Of a stretch of 64,000 bases of DNA, positions 36,405 to 45,390 are shown one piece after another. The notes beneath the pieces were generated by a model that saw nothing but the letters and a program-made list of their open reading frames with translations, was not told where the DNA came from and ran no database searches. The position numbers and the translations under genes are program-made. Position 1 is the stretch's first letter, and each line of letters opens with the position of its first letter. The DNA comes from Sorangium cellulosum (GTDB lineage: Bacteria > Myxococcota_A > Polyangia > Polyangiales > Polyangiaceae). The DNA lies in the NCBI RefSeq assembly GCF_002950945.1, contig NZ_CP012673.1, forward strand, positions 2,232,001-2,296,000, written 5' to 3'.

Positions 36405-39359
36405 TCACTCCCTCGGGAACTTCAGCTCGCAGGCGTCACGCGGAATCGCGATGACCCCGTTCGTCAGCTCGTCACGCATGTAGATGTAGGCCATCACGCC
36501 GGCATTGAAGACGGCCCTCCGGAGCCATGCGTCGACCTCCGGCGAGCTCGCGTCCGCGGCGCGGAGGTCGTCCGTGAGAGGGTTCCCGACCGTGCACATG
36601 TCCCTCCACATGGGCACGCCGAACTCCGGCGCCACGGCGTTGCTCAGGATGAGACCCCAATTCCCGCTGGCGGCCGCGGCGTCGTAGGCGGCTCCGAACC
36701 CATGCGCATCGGTGCGGATCTCATCGCAGGCGGCGCGCGCGACGCCGAGCATGTTCGCCTTCGAACTCTTGAAGGCGTCCTTCGCGCTCTCCAGATCGAG
36801 CGGGATCGGCACCGCGGTCACGATCCGGTTGTTCACGAAGACGTTGAAGAAGGTCCTCTCCTCCTCGGGGGTGCGGCCGAACGAGACGGTGGTGCCCCCG
36901 GTCGCCATCCAGACGAGGTACTTCGCCGCCCCGTCGGGGCCGAGGTCGTCCTCCCCGGCGTCGGGCCCGTGGAACGTGGCGAGGTTCTCGTTGGGCGCCC
37001 AGCGCGGGCCGAAGAGCCCGTCGACGAAGCTCGCCACCCTCGCCCCGGAGGTCGCGCGGAGCGCCCTGGACGCGCCGGTCTGGGCGTCTCCATAGAGCCC
37101 GTGACAGTTCGCGCAGATGCCGGCGTAGATGTGCTCCCCGGGGTTCGCCCGGTAGATCGCGCTCCACGGCTGGCGCGGCCTCCCGGTCCCCGGGTTGATC
37201 ATCCACGGCTCCACCGTGTCGGGCTCCGGCGCGTCCCCCGGGAACGCGCAGCGTGGGGCGAAGAACCCCTGAGCGTAGACCTTCTTCGCCAGCGCCTCGT
37301 GCTCGCTCGTCACCTCCTCCGCGCGGATCCAGTCGTCGAGGTGCGTCTTCCAGTCGATGTTGCGCGGGACGTATGGATAACGCTCGGTCGTGTCCTCGAG
37401 CACCCAGCCGGTTTTGCGGTGCTGCTCGCAGTCGCGGAGGGCGCGCGCCTCCGCGATGTCCGCCGCGCGCGCGGCGAGCGCGATCGCGTCCGGATCCTCC
37501 AGCGCTTCCGCTCCCCCGCGCTCGTAATCGCGCGGCACCGACGCCCACCAGCGCGCCACGAGGACAGGCAGGCGGCAATCCACCGACGCCGTGTGCATCG
37601 GCATGTGGAGGCTGAAGAACGCGCTCACCTCCTCGTTCTCCACGGGCAGGCCGAACGCGCGGGGAGTCCACGCGCCCGTGGGCAGGACGACCCGGCGGTA
37701 GATCCCTCCGATCGGGATGGAGTTCTCGATGGAGAGCTCATCGAAGGACGTGGGCTGAGGAGGGAAGTACAGGAGCCCGTCGGAACCCTTGGTGTTCATG
37801 GGGAACCCGAAGACTCTCCCGCCAGGCGACATGTCCAGGCCTCGAAGCGTCGGCTTGCTCGCGACCGCGTAGCCGCGCGGGTTGTGGCAATGGGCGCAGT
37901 TGCCCGCCATGTAGGCCTGCATGTTCAGCTCGTCCTCGTTGCGCGGCCGGCGGGGCAGCGCAGACTCCTCGAGCTTCGGCAAGTCGTCGGGCGTGAGCGT
38001 CGTCGAGGTGCCGCGCACGACGCCGTAGGCGAGCAGACGTTCGAGCTGAGTGAGCTCGTCGTCGAGCACGTCCCGCGTGTAGACGCCGCCTTCCCCCCTC
38101 GGGCGCCTGTGCAGCTGCAACGGCGTGATGCCGAGGACGAAGCTCTGGCTCTCCGAGCCGGAGTGGCACGCCACGCACCGGGTCGCGCCGGGCACGGCGT
38201 AGCTCTCCAGAGCGCCGGTGGTCTCGTCGGCGACGTACGGGCGGACATGGTCGGGGAACGGCTCTCCGTTCAGGTAGAGCTCCCTGCTGTCGGGCGACGC
38301 CGGATCGAGCCCGGTCCCGAGGAGCTTCGCGCCGGTCTCCTCCGCGTTCCACACGTACGTGCCGAAGATCGCGTCCTCGGCTCGCTCGCGCGTCACGATG
38401 ATGCGCGTCTCCATCTTGCGGTACCGCGTGACGCCGTCGGGCTCGACCACGGCCCTGAAGAACGTCTTGTAGAAGCGGGTGTTCGGCGGGATGCGGAGGC
38501 TCCTCGTCTCCGGGTCGTACGTGATAGCCTGCCCCGCCGGCACGTGCACGAAGCGCAGCTTCGCCGCGTCGTCCGACCAGAGGGGGTAAGTCGGCGCGTA
38601 GGCGAAGGTCCCCCTGCGCGCGAGCACCTCCGCGTCCAGCGAGACGAAGTCGGTGTCCGGCAGCTTGACCGGGAGGTCTTCGAACGATCGCATGGCGGCG
38701 AAGCGCTCGTCGAGCTCCTCGTCTCGACCGGCGATCTCGGCGGCCGGGATGCAGCTCCCGAGCTCGGTCAGCGCGTCGCCGATCTCGCGCGGCGTCACGA
38801 GCTCCCCGCCCGGATTGACCTGCATGTCGCCCTTCGGCAGGACGTACGTGCCGGGGGGGCACCCCTGCTCGATCCACGCCTCCAGCCGCCGGCCGAGCGC
38901 CTCTTGCCCGCCGATCATGTAGGGCATCTCCCCGTTGAGCATGACCTCGACGGGCGTCTTGCCGCTCCTGCCGCGTGCGGTGCACAGGTTCTCCGGGGTG
39001 CCTTCGTACGAGAAGCCCCCTTGCTGCGCCGGGGCCTTGTGGCAGTTGCCACATTGAATCTCGATCTCCCCCGAGAGGTTGTCGAACGTGTCGAGGGCGT
39101 CTTCGATCGTCGCCGAATGGCGCTGCGGGATCTGCTCGTGCGACCGGGCCGGAGCGCATGGACGTGGGGGCGTCGCCCCGCCGTCACCGCCGCTTCCACC
39201 ATGACCGCCGGCGCCGCCGGCGCCGCCGGCTCCGCCGCCGCCGTTTCCCTCCGGAGCCGTCATTGTACCGGGGTCGTCATCCCCGCAGCTGTACCCGGCC
39301 AGGGACACGGCCCCGAGCAACAGCACCATCGACCTCGTTCTACGCCATGCTGAACGCAT
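36405..39359 (-). CDS. Four-haem c-type cytochrome lipoprotein
   Basis: Predicted 984-residue exported protein. The N-terminus is a signal with a weak lipobox-like G-Y-S-C (residue 25) and a Gly-rich tether. Four CxxCH motifs are present: CGNCH (residue 103), CVACH (about 394), CAHCH (about 486) and CANCH (about 748). Between the first two lies a region with YPLWSDDAAKLRFVHVPAG and PNTRFYKTFF, also seen in large secreted haem proteins of myxobacteria and planctomycetes. The motif spacing suggests separate mono-haem domains, not a packed multihaem wire. Probable role: extracytoplasmic electron transfer or oxidation; the substrate is unknown. Likely first gene of a run with the DUF4397 and LOX-like genes. 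Confidence 0.82.
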   Translation of the reverse strand: MRSAWRRTRSMVLLLGAVSLAGYSCGDDDPGTMTAPEGNGGGGAGGAGGAGGHGGSGGDGGATPPRPCAPARSHEQIPQRHSATIEDALDTFDNLSGEIEIQCGNCHKAPAQQGGFSYEGTPENLCTARGRSGKTPVEVMLNGEMPYMIGGQEALGRRLEAWIEQGCPPGTYVLPKGDMQVNPGGELVTPREIGDALTELGSCIPAAEIAGRDEELDERFAAMRSFEDLPVKLPDTDFVSLDAEVLARRGTFAYAPTYPLWSDDAAKLRFVHVPAGQAITYDPETRSLRIPPNTRFYKTFFRAVVEPDGVTRYRKMETRIIVTRERAEDAIFGTYVWNAEETGAKLLGTGLDPASPDSRELYLNGEPFPDHVRPYVADETTGALESYAVPGATRCVACHSGSESQSFVLGITPLQLHRRPRGEGGVYTRDVLDDELTQLERLLAYGVVRGTSTTLTPDDLPKLEESALPRRPRNEDELNMQAYMAGNCAHCHNPRGYAVASKPTLRGLDMSPGGRVFGFPMNTKGSDGLLYFPPQPTSFDELSIENSIPIGGIYRRVVLPTGAWTPRAFGLPVENEEVSAFFSLHMPMHTASVDCRLPVLVARWWASVPRDYERGGAEALEDPDAIALAARAADIAEARALRDCEQHRKTGWVLEDTTERYPYVPRNIDWKTHLDDWIRAEEVTSEHEALAKKVYAQGFFAPRCAFPGDAPEPDTVEPWMINPGTGRPRQPWSAIYRANPGEHIYAGICANCHGLYGDAQTGASRALRATSGARVASFVDGLFGPRWAPNENLATFHGPDAGEDDLGPDGAAKYLVWMATGGTTVSFGRTPEEERTFFNVFVNNRIVTAVPIPLDLESAKDAFKSSKANMLGVARAACDEIRTDAHGFGAAYDAAAASGNWGLILSNAVAPEFGVPMWRDMCTVGNPLTDDLRAADASSPEVDAWLRRAVFNAGVMAYIYMRDELTNGVIAIPRDACELKFPRE

Positions 39360-39741
39360 CTGCCAACTCCCCGGGTTCGCGACGGCGGACCCCCTGCCTC
39401 CACGGCGGCCGAAATGACACCGGCGAGCCGCTGGAACAACCGTGAATGAGGGCTGTCACGAGCCCGTGACGCCATTGCGGTGATGTCGACTCGATATTTT
39501 GGAGATCGGCGGCGGCCGCGGCCGTCATGCCGTGCGCGCGAGAGGGCGCTCGCGGGCTGAGCTCGAGGAGGGGCGCCTCGTCCGGCGGTATGCCTTCACG
39601 CCGCGCCGCGAGCGGCGTCCGCTGCGCCGCGAAGGAGAGGGGCGGCCCCCGGCGCGCCGCGCTGGCCATGTGCGTCGAGCGGAGCGCGCCTGTCGCGATG
39701 GATCGCGCGGCGCGCTCCGTACCTCGTCATCGGCTATGAGA
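39360..39741. other. Gene-free stretch upstream of the four-haem cytochrome
   Basis: No gene is supported. It should hold the promoter of the minus-strand cytochrome gene; a GGGGAG lies 9 nt before its ATG. No clear terminator or operator was seen. Confidence 0.4.
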
Positions 39742-40824
39742 TCAGGGGCACAGGCCGGCGCCGCAGTTGAGCGGGGTGCGGGGCGAGCTGCTGGGATCGG
39801 TGCACGCGACGAATCCGGCGTTCACCAGCGTGTCCTCGAACGCCGCGGCGTCCGCCGGATCGTTGACGCCGAAGGCCCAGTCGAGGAAGTCCTGCTCGGC
39901 GGGCGCGCGCGTCCCGTTGCCCTCGTTGAGGTACAGGTAACGAGAGAAGCTGTAGGCGCCCGAGCGGACGTTGGCCGTCGTGGGGGCCGTGCCGTTGACC
40001 GTGAGCGTCTTGGCGCCCGCGGTGCCCGCGTCGAGGCCGGCGTACGCGACCACGGTGGCGTCGCTCGCGGCGACCTTGCCCAGGCACTGGGTGACCGAGT
40101 CGGACGACAAGCACGGCTTGCCCGCGCCCACGAGCGACGAGGTCCCCGCCGCGTCGGTCGAGAGCCGCGGCCCGGCCGTCGAGTCGTCGACGACCACCTT
40201 GACGCTGGAGCAGAACGTGGCGCAGCCGGTGAAGGACTTGAACGCGTCGGTCGTGCCCGAGGCGTCGTCGCGGCGGTAGAGCTTCAGGGCGCTCGCGGAG
40301 CTCGACGAGCCCGTGGTGAACTCGCCCCACGTGTCGGTCAGGGCGCAGCTGGCGGCGCTCCCGGTGCCGTCGCCGCAGAACGCGCCCTTCACCTTGGCGC
40401 TGGTCGCGTTCGTGGCGGCCTGGGTGCTCTTCGTCCAGACGGCGACGGCGTCCTTCGCGACGCGGTTGGACTTGTCGCCAGGCTGGCAGCTCGTGAAGTC
40501 GCGGGACATCGGGGCCATCGTCTGCTGCTTGACCCCGTTGCAGTACGTCACGCCGCCCCAGGTCACGCCGGGCACGGTGCCGCGCATGCACTTCTCGCCG
40601 TTGCCCGTCCCGGAGCCGAGGTAGGTCAGGCCCGGGACGAGCGACGCGGCGACCGCGGCATCCATCGCGCTCTTCAGCGTGTCCGACCCGAAGAAGCCCG
40701 AGCCGGCGATCAGCGCCTCCTGCGACTCGCCCAGGACCAGCGCCTCGTCCGCGCTGCCCGCGGCGCACGCCGCGATGCCGAAGACCGAGAGCGCCGAAAG
40801 GACCAACTTGCCCATCTTGTTCAT
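39742..40824 (-). CDS. PstS-like substrate-binding lipoprotein
   Basis: Predicted 360-residue exported lipoprotein. I prefer the ATG at 40824 because GGAG lies 6 nt upstream; other ATGs up to 40839 are in frame. The lipobox is I-A-A-C at about residue 20. The PBP-II fold of phosphate-binding proteins is suggested by GSDTLKSAMDAAV, LGSGTGNGEKCMRG, MSRDF, RVAKDAVAVW, RRDDASGTTDAF and VRSGAYSFSRYLYL. Unusually, the protein has about a dozen Cys (CNGVK, SCQPGDK, FCGDGTG, GCATFC), which implies several disulfides. No Pst permease, ATPase or PhoU gene is nearby. It may bind an oxyanion or act as a surface scavenger. Confidence 0.72.
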   Translation of the reverse strand: MNKMGKLVLSALSVFGIAACAAGSADEALVLGESQEALIAGSGFFGSDTLKSAMDAAVAASLVPGLTYLGSGTGNGEKCMRGTVPGVTWGGVTYCNGVKQQTMAPMSRDFTSCQPGDKSNRVAKDAVAVWTKSTQAATNATSAKVKGAFCGDGTGSAASCALTDTWGEFTTGSSSSASALKLYRRDDASGTTDAFKSFTGCATFCSSVKVVVDDSTAGPRLSTDAAGTSSLVGAGKPCLSSDSVTQCLGKVAASDATVVAYAGLDAGTAGAKTLTVNGTAPTTANVRSGAYSFSRYLYLNEGNGTRAPAEQDFLDWAFGVNDPADAAAFEDTLVNAGFVACTDPSSSPRTPLNCGAGLCP

Positions 40825-40988
40825 GTTCATCTCCATCATTCAGAGTGACGGCCCCAGTGCACGCCGAATCATTTCGGTGCACCGGCGCGATCCATCAAGG
40901 TGACAATTCAAGGAAGACCGCCTGACCGGCGAGGCGTCCGCCGGCAGGTGGTCGAATCTCTATCTCTCGCTCCAGCGACGCGCGCCGC

Positions 40989-41987
40989 TCAGGGGGTGGT
41001 CACCGCGCGGATCTTGCCGACGCGCCTCCCCAGCCGCTCGGTGAACCAGACGTCGAGGAGCCCGCAGCCCCGGAGCGAGGGGAGCAGCGTGATCCCGGCC
41101 GGACGAGAGTTGGCGACGGGGAGATCGAACTCGGTGACGACGCCGCTCGTCGTGATGCGCCCGATCTTGTTCCCGAACGACTCCGTGAACCAGAGGTTGC
41201 CGTCCACGCCGAGGGTGATGGACGCGGGGCCGCGGTCCGGCGCGGGGAGCGCGAACTCCGTCACGGTCCCGCTGGCGTCGATTTTCGCGATCTCGCTCGT
41301 CGTGGTGAACCAGATGCTGAGGTCCGGCCCGAGCGTCACGGCGTTCGGGCCCGAGGCAGAGGGCGGCAGCGAATACTCGGTGACCGCTCCGGACGTACTG
41401 ATCCGCGCGATCTTGTTCGTGAACGACTCGGCGACCCAGAGCTTTCCGTCGATTCCAGCTGCGATCCCGCGCGGCTGGCTGTTGGGCGTCGGCAGCGCGA
41501 ACTCGGTGATCACGCCGCTCGGCGTGATGCGTCCGACCTTGTTGCCGAGGAGCTCGGTGAACCACAGGTTCCCGTCGAATCCCGGCGCGATCGCGAACGG
41601 GCTCGAGTTGATCGTCGGGATCTCGTACTCGGTCACGACGCCGCTCGTCGTGATGGCCCCGATCCGGTTGGTCCCTGCCTCGGTGAACCAGAGCCGGCCA
41701 TCCGGGCCGAGGGTGATGCCGAGCGGGTTCGAGCCGGCCGCGAGCGGATACTCGGTCACGTTGCCGCTGGAGTCCGCGGCCGCGATCCTGCTGGCGGAGC
41801 CCTGGACGAACCAGACGCGGTTGTCAGGGCCGAAGGTGATGGCTCCCGGCGTCGCGCCCGAAGGGATGGCGTATTCCTCGATGTCCCCCGCCGAAGCTGC
41901 CGGGCAACGTCCTGCGCCCGCGGGTTCCGCTTGCGCCATGACGGCGCCCAGCGTCACAAACAAGGCAATGATCGATCTCTTCTTCAT
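40989..41987 (-). CDS. Vgb-like (streptogramin lyase family) beta-propeller, secreted
   Basis: Predicted 332-residue exported seven-bladed propeller. The Sec signal MKKRSIIALFVTLGAVMAQA is cleaved near AEPAGA. Seven repeats of the form DGxLWFTE-x-NKIGRITxxGVVTEF run from about residue 45 to 320, the pattern of virginiamycin B lyase-like proteins. Secreted members of this family are common and mostly not antibiotic-inactivating enzymes; without the lyase His residues checked by alignment I do not assign resistance. Only one conserved Cys pair is visible. Confidence 0.82.
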   Translation of the reverse strand: MKKRSIIALFVTLGAVMAQAEPAGAGRCPAASAGDIEEYAIPSGATPGAITFGPDNRVWFVQGSASRIAAADSSGNVTEYPLAAGSNPLGITLGPDGRLWFTEAGTNRIGAITTSGVVTEYEIPTINSSPFAIAPGFDGNLWFTELLGNKVGRITPSGVITEFALPTPNSQPRGIAAGIDGKLWVAESFTNKIARISTSGAVTEYSLPPSASGPNAVTLGPDLSIWFTTTSEIAKIDASGTVTEFALPAPDRGPASITLGVDGNLWFTESFGNKIGRITTSGVVTEFDLPVANSRPAGITLLPSLRGCGLLDVWFTERLGRRVGKIRAVTTP

Positions 41988-42796
41988 CTCGTTCTCATCA
42001 GGGGTGAAGGTTGACAGCGTCCCGCGCGATCACCTGCTACGAGGCCGTTGATGCCGCGGCGCATGGAGCCGCGGAGCGAGTCACGTCTTCGCGCGCGCGG
42101 CCGTCAAAGACGCCTCGCCGTCGCGCGCGATCGGAAGATGTAAAGCCGAGGTGCACGCCGGCCGGAGACGCCCGGCAGGTCGTCTGAGCGGCCATGTCTG
42201 CACGGAGCTGACGGCCTGCTCCGGTCGATTCACCCCACCACCGCGGGCCGCCTCGGCGGCGGTGACAGCGGGCGGAGCGAGGGCGAGCCGCGCTCCTGGT
42301 CTGGCGGATGAGCCTACGTCGAAATGCACTGGCGAGGCGCTCGAACCCTCAGGCCTATGTGCCGGTTCGGGCGCATCGCGCGGTCGATACCCACACGTCG
42401 TAAATCGCTTTACGGAGGAGACGGCAGCCGTTGCCCCCCGGCGCCTCTGGGTGCGGGGGACTATACTCGACGCGAGGGCGATGTGCGCGAAGATTGTGTT
42501 ACGTGTCACCGACGCTCGGCCGCTGATTATGGCGTGATCGTGTTTTCAATCGGTCGTTACGACATATGTCATTCGAGGTGAATTCGTCAGGAGGCCCCGC
42601 GACGATCGTGTGCCGGATCGGGATTACGTCAGCATCGGACGCGGCGGCTCCTGCGAGGGCGGGCGCCACGCCTCCCGCGCGCTGCGGCCGAGGTGGGGGA
42701 GGGGAGGAGCGTGGCCGGCGGCTGCCCGCTGCCGCCCGCGCTGCCCGACCGCAGCAAGTTTCTCATCGCCCTCCGGGGGCGTATAGTCTCGCGGAC
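41988..42796. other. Long intergenic region without a supported gene
   Basis: This 809-bp divergent gap separates the minus-strand propeller gene and the plus-strand dehydrogenase gene. Short open frames on both strands have no recognisable motif except an isolated CVTCH at about 42493-42507, probably chance. A TATACT (about 42462-42467) could be a -10 element. A GAGAACGAG lies before the propeller start. Confidence 0.45.
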
Positions 42797-43582
42797 ATGG
42801 CCGCCGTCGTCGTCGTCACCGGTGCATCCAGCGGAATTGGTCGATCGCTCGCCCTCGCGTGGGCGAGGCGCGGCGCGAGCGTGGTGCTGAGCGCGCGCGG
42901 GCAGGGGGCCCTCGAGCGCGTCGCCGCCGAGGCGCGCGCGGCGGGCGGCGACGCGCTCGCGGTGGCGGGGGACGTGACGGTCGAGGAGGACCGCAAGGCG
43001 CTGTGCGAGCGGGCGCTCGGCGCGTACGGCCGGCTGGACGTGCTGGTGAACAACGCGGGGCGCGGCTACTACGCGCCGTCGCTGGAGATCGACCCCGCCG
43101 AGCTCGAGGCGATCTACCGGCTCAACGTCGTCGCGCCCGTGCGCCTCGCCCAGCTCGCGATCGAGCCGCTCTCGGCCGCGAAGGGGACGATCGTCATGGT
43201 CTCGTCGATCGCGGGGATCGTCGCCGCGCCGCGGATGGGCGCGTACGCCTCGTCGAAGTTCGCGCTGGAGGCGCTCGCGATGTCGCTCCGCGCGGAGCTC
43301 GCGTCGCGCGGCGTGCGCGTGCTCGTGGTGCGCCCCGGCCCGGTCGCGACCCCGTTCCACGCGAACGCCGTGGTGACCGACGACAACGTCGGCTACCGCC
43401 CGCCGGGTCACAAGCCGCAGAGCCCCGAGGAGGTCGCCGAGGGGATCGTGCGCGCCGTCGAGGCGGGCCGGGACGTCCTGGAGACGAGCCTCTTCGTGAA
43501 GACGGCGAGCCTCGCCGCCCGCGTGGCGCCCGGCCCCATGCGCTGGATCTCGAAGCAGATGGCGCGCCGCTCGGGGCTCTGA
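42797..43582 (+). CDS. Short-chain dehydrogenase/reductase
   Basis: Predicted 261-residue cytoplasmic classical SDR. The ATG at 42797 begins right at the Rossmann strand, MAAVVVVTGASSGIGRSLA (TGxxxGIG cofactor loop). Other family motifs are NNAG (about residue 83), the catalytic Ser in VMVSSIAG, YASSK (Tyr and Lys) and RPGPVATPF. The residue after the second strand (SARGQ) is Arg-containing, which favours NADP(H). The C-terminal half (APGPMRWISKQMARRSG) matches the DHRS7/acyl-reductase-like group. The substrate cannot be named. It is followed by a cytochrome c relic on the other strand. Confidence 0.9.
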   Translation: MAAVVVVTGASSGIGRSLALAWARRGASVVLSARGQGALERVAAEARAAGGDALAVAGDVTVEEDRKALCERALGAYGRLDVLVNNAGRGYYAPSLEIDPAELEAIYRLNVVAPVRLAQLAIEPLSAAKGTIVMVSSIAGIVAAPRMGAYASSKFALEALAMSLRAELASRGVRVLVVRPGPVATPFHANAVVTDDNVGYRPPGHKPQSPEEVAEGIVRAVEAGRDVLETSLFVKTASLAARVAPGPMRWISKQMARRSGL

Positions 43583-43587
43583 GCGAG

Positions 43588-43733
43588 GCGCGCCCCGCCC
43601 GCGCCCGGAGCGCCGCGCGCGCCCCGTCGAAGGCGAAGAGATCGGGGAACCCGCCGGTCGGCTCGCCCTGGGCGCCATGGCATCCGCCGCAATTCAGCGC
43701 GAGCGCCTGCGGCAGCGCGGGCCGTGAGCCCAT
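43588..43733 (-). pseudogene. Truncated cytochrome c gene behind DUF1552
   Basis: From an ATG at 43733, 24 bp after the DUF1552 stop, the minus strand reads PALPQALALNCGGCHGAQGE then GGFPDLFAFDG, a good class I cytochrome c start with the haem motif CGGCH. After about 50 codons the frame runs into the antisense of the dehydrogenase gene and loses similarity. It was probably the third gene of the DUF1592-DUF1552 operon. Confidence 0.5.
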
Positions 43734-43757
43734 CCGTCGAGACCGTGATTCACCGCG

Positions 43758-45338
43758 CTACCGCAAGATCTCCTCGAGCAACGCGTTCGGCTCGCCGCGG
43801 CGATCTTCGCCGAACGACGAGATGCCCAGGCCGTAGTACTGGTTCATGATGGTGAACCACAGATCGCGGAGCTGGCGATCGCTGCCGAGGGCGCCGTAGG
43901 CGACGTGCGCGTCGTTCAAGAAGACGCCGTCGCCGCCGAGGAGCACGATGGGCAGGTCGTACCCGTCGTGATCGTGCGAGCGCATCTCGCTCATGTGCAC
44001 CATGACGCAGTGATCGAGCACCGTGCCGTCGCCCTCGCGGATCGCGTCGAGCCGCTGCGCGAGCTGCGCGCTCTTCTGGGCGAGCCAGCAGTTGATCGCC
44101 GCGTAGTCGAGGTTGCTCTGCTGGACGATCTTGTACTGGCCGTCCTGGGTCGCGCGGTCCATGTTGCCGGCGCCGTGCTGGGAGGCGTGGAAGTGCAGGC
44201 TGCTCTCTCTCCTGTACGCGAGCCCCACCCGGGCGCGGACGTCCTCCGGGATGCACCGATACTCGAACTCGGAGCGAGCGTCGTCGAGCATGTGGGTGAT
44301 GACGCGCGTCACGTCGCATTGAATGGCCATGACGATGAGGTCGATCATGACCTTCGCGTGATCGTCGTGCTTGTACTCGCCGGCCTCCGTGCTGTCGTTT
44401 TCGTTGAGCCCCTCCGCCTGGCCCGGCGGCTCGGGGACCACGCCGGGCTCGCCGATCGGGCTGCAGCCGAGGCCCGCCGCGGGGGTCATCGTCGACTGCA
44501 CGCGGGTCGCGTTCTTCTCGATCTCGCGCAGCGAGTCCAGGTATTGCTGGACGATCTTGCGATCCTCGGAGCCGACCCGGTTCATGAGCGAGTTCGCGTC
44601 GGCGAGCACGCCGTCGATGACGCTCTTCTCGGTCGCCGCGCGGCGCTCCGCCTCGATCCTGGCCTGCTCGTCGCTCTGCCCTGGCACGGACCCCCCTTGC
44701 ACCGCGCCCGCGCCGACGAGCGCGTCGAACACCGCCTTCGGGTTGACCGAGCGCTTCAGCGGCTCGCGCGGGCTCTTCCAGGAGACGGCCTGGTTGTAGG
44801 CGAAGCTGCGCTGGTCGAAGAAGCCGGGCTTGACCCCGAGCCCCGTCTGCAGCGACGGGATGCGGGTCGCCTGCTCCGGGCCTGCCTTCTGGACGATGAG
44901 CTGGTCGACCGAGACGCCGTTGCCCACCCACTCGCCGAGGTCCTGGCGCGCCTCCCTCCCCAGCTGATCGGCGTCCACGCAGGTCGAGAGCGCCGCGTTG
45001 AGGCGCGAGTGGGAAGGCTCGATGTAGGGGTGCTGCTCCGTGCTCCACGTGTAGTTGCCAAGGCGGCTTATCATGAGCATCTTCGACTTCACCGGCGCGA
45101 AGTGCTCGAGCACCCTCGGCAGCTTGAAGTCGGCGCCCTTCAGCGTCTTTCCGAACGCGGGGGCCGTCTCCCACCAGTGATGGGGCGCCCCGTTCGGGAA
45201 GGTGCAGAGCAGGAAGCGCTTCGGGGTGCCGGGCTCCCCAGCGCGCGCCCCGCCCGGCGCGAGGCTCTCGAGCCACGGCAGCGCCAGGCAGACGCCCGCG
45301 CCGCGCAACAAGTTTCTGCGTGTCATCAAGCGTTTCAT
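43758..45338 (-). CDS. DUF1552 protein, Tat-exported (second copy)
   Basis: Predicted 526-residue exported protein with a twin-arginine signal TRRNLLRGAG (residues 6-15) and a cleavable hydrophobic stretch ending GGARAG. Family blocks are FPNGAPHHWWET near residue 50, HSRLNAALST, MIDLIVMAIQCDVTRVITHM (about 335), ESSLHFHASQHG and VMVHMSEMRSHDHDGYDLP (about 460). The His/Asp-rich C-terminal block resembles metal-binding loops of the alkaline-phosphatase-like fold, but activity is unknown. It follows the DUF1592 partner by 52 bp and belongs to a different branch from the copy at 14074-15504 (long insertions, low similarity). Confidence 0.88.
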   Translation of the reverse strand: MKRLMTRRNLLRGAGVCLALPWLESLAPGGARAGEPGTPKRFLLCTFPNGAPHHWWETAPAFGKTLKGADFKLPRVLEHFAPVKSKMLMISRLGNYTWSTEQHPYIEPSHSRLNAALSTCVDADQLGREARQDLGEWVGNGVSVDQLIVQKAGPEQATRIPSLQTGLGVKPGFFDQRSFAYNQAVSWKSPREPLKRSVNPKAVFDALVGAGAVQGGSVPGQSDEQARIEAERRAATEKSVIDGVLADANSLMNRVGSEDRKIVQQYLDSLREIEKNATRVQSTMTPAAGLGCSPIGEPGVVPEPPGQAEGLNENDSTEAGEYKHDDHAKVMIDLIVMAIQCDVTRVITHMLDDARSEFEYRCIPEDVRARVGLAYRRESSLHFHASQHGAGNMDRATQDGQYKIVQQSNLDYAAINCWLAQKSAQLAQRLDAIREGDGTVLDHCVMVHMSEMRSHDHDGYDLPIVLLGGDGVFLNDAHVAYGALGSDRQLRDLWFTIMNQYYGLGISSFGEDRRGEPNALLEEILR

Positions 45339-45390
45339 GTGCGCATCGCTCCTTCGTGCCTCGTCCTGTGCAGAAACAACCCGCGCGGCC

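Noticed and set aside
40989-41987. Streptogramin resistance gene
   Set aside because: Only the propeller repeat is supported; the protein is secreted, and similar secreted propellers are common without resistance function.
42324-42581. Small plus-strand frame with CVTCH as a cytochrome c
   Set aside because: No signal peptide, no ribosome site and no other cytochrome feature; one CxxCH can arise by chance.
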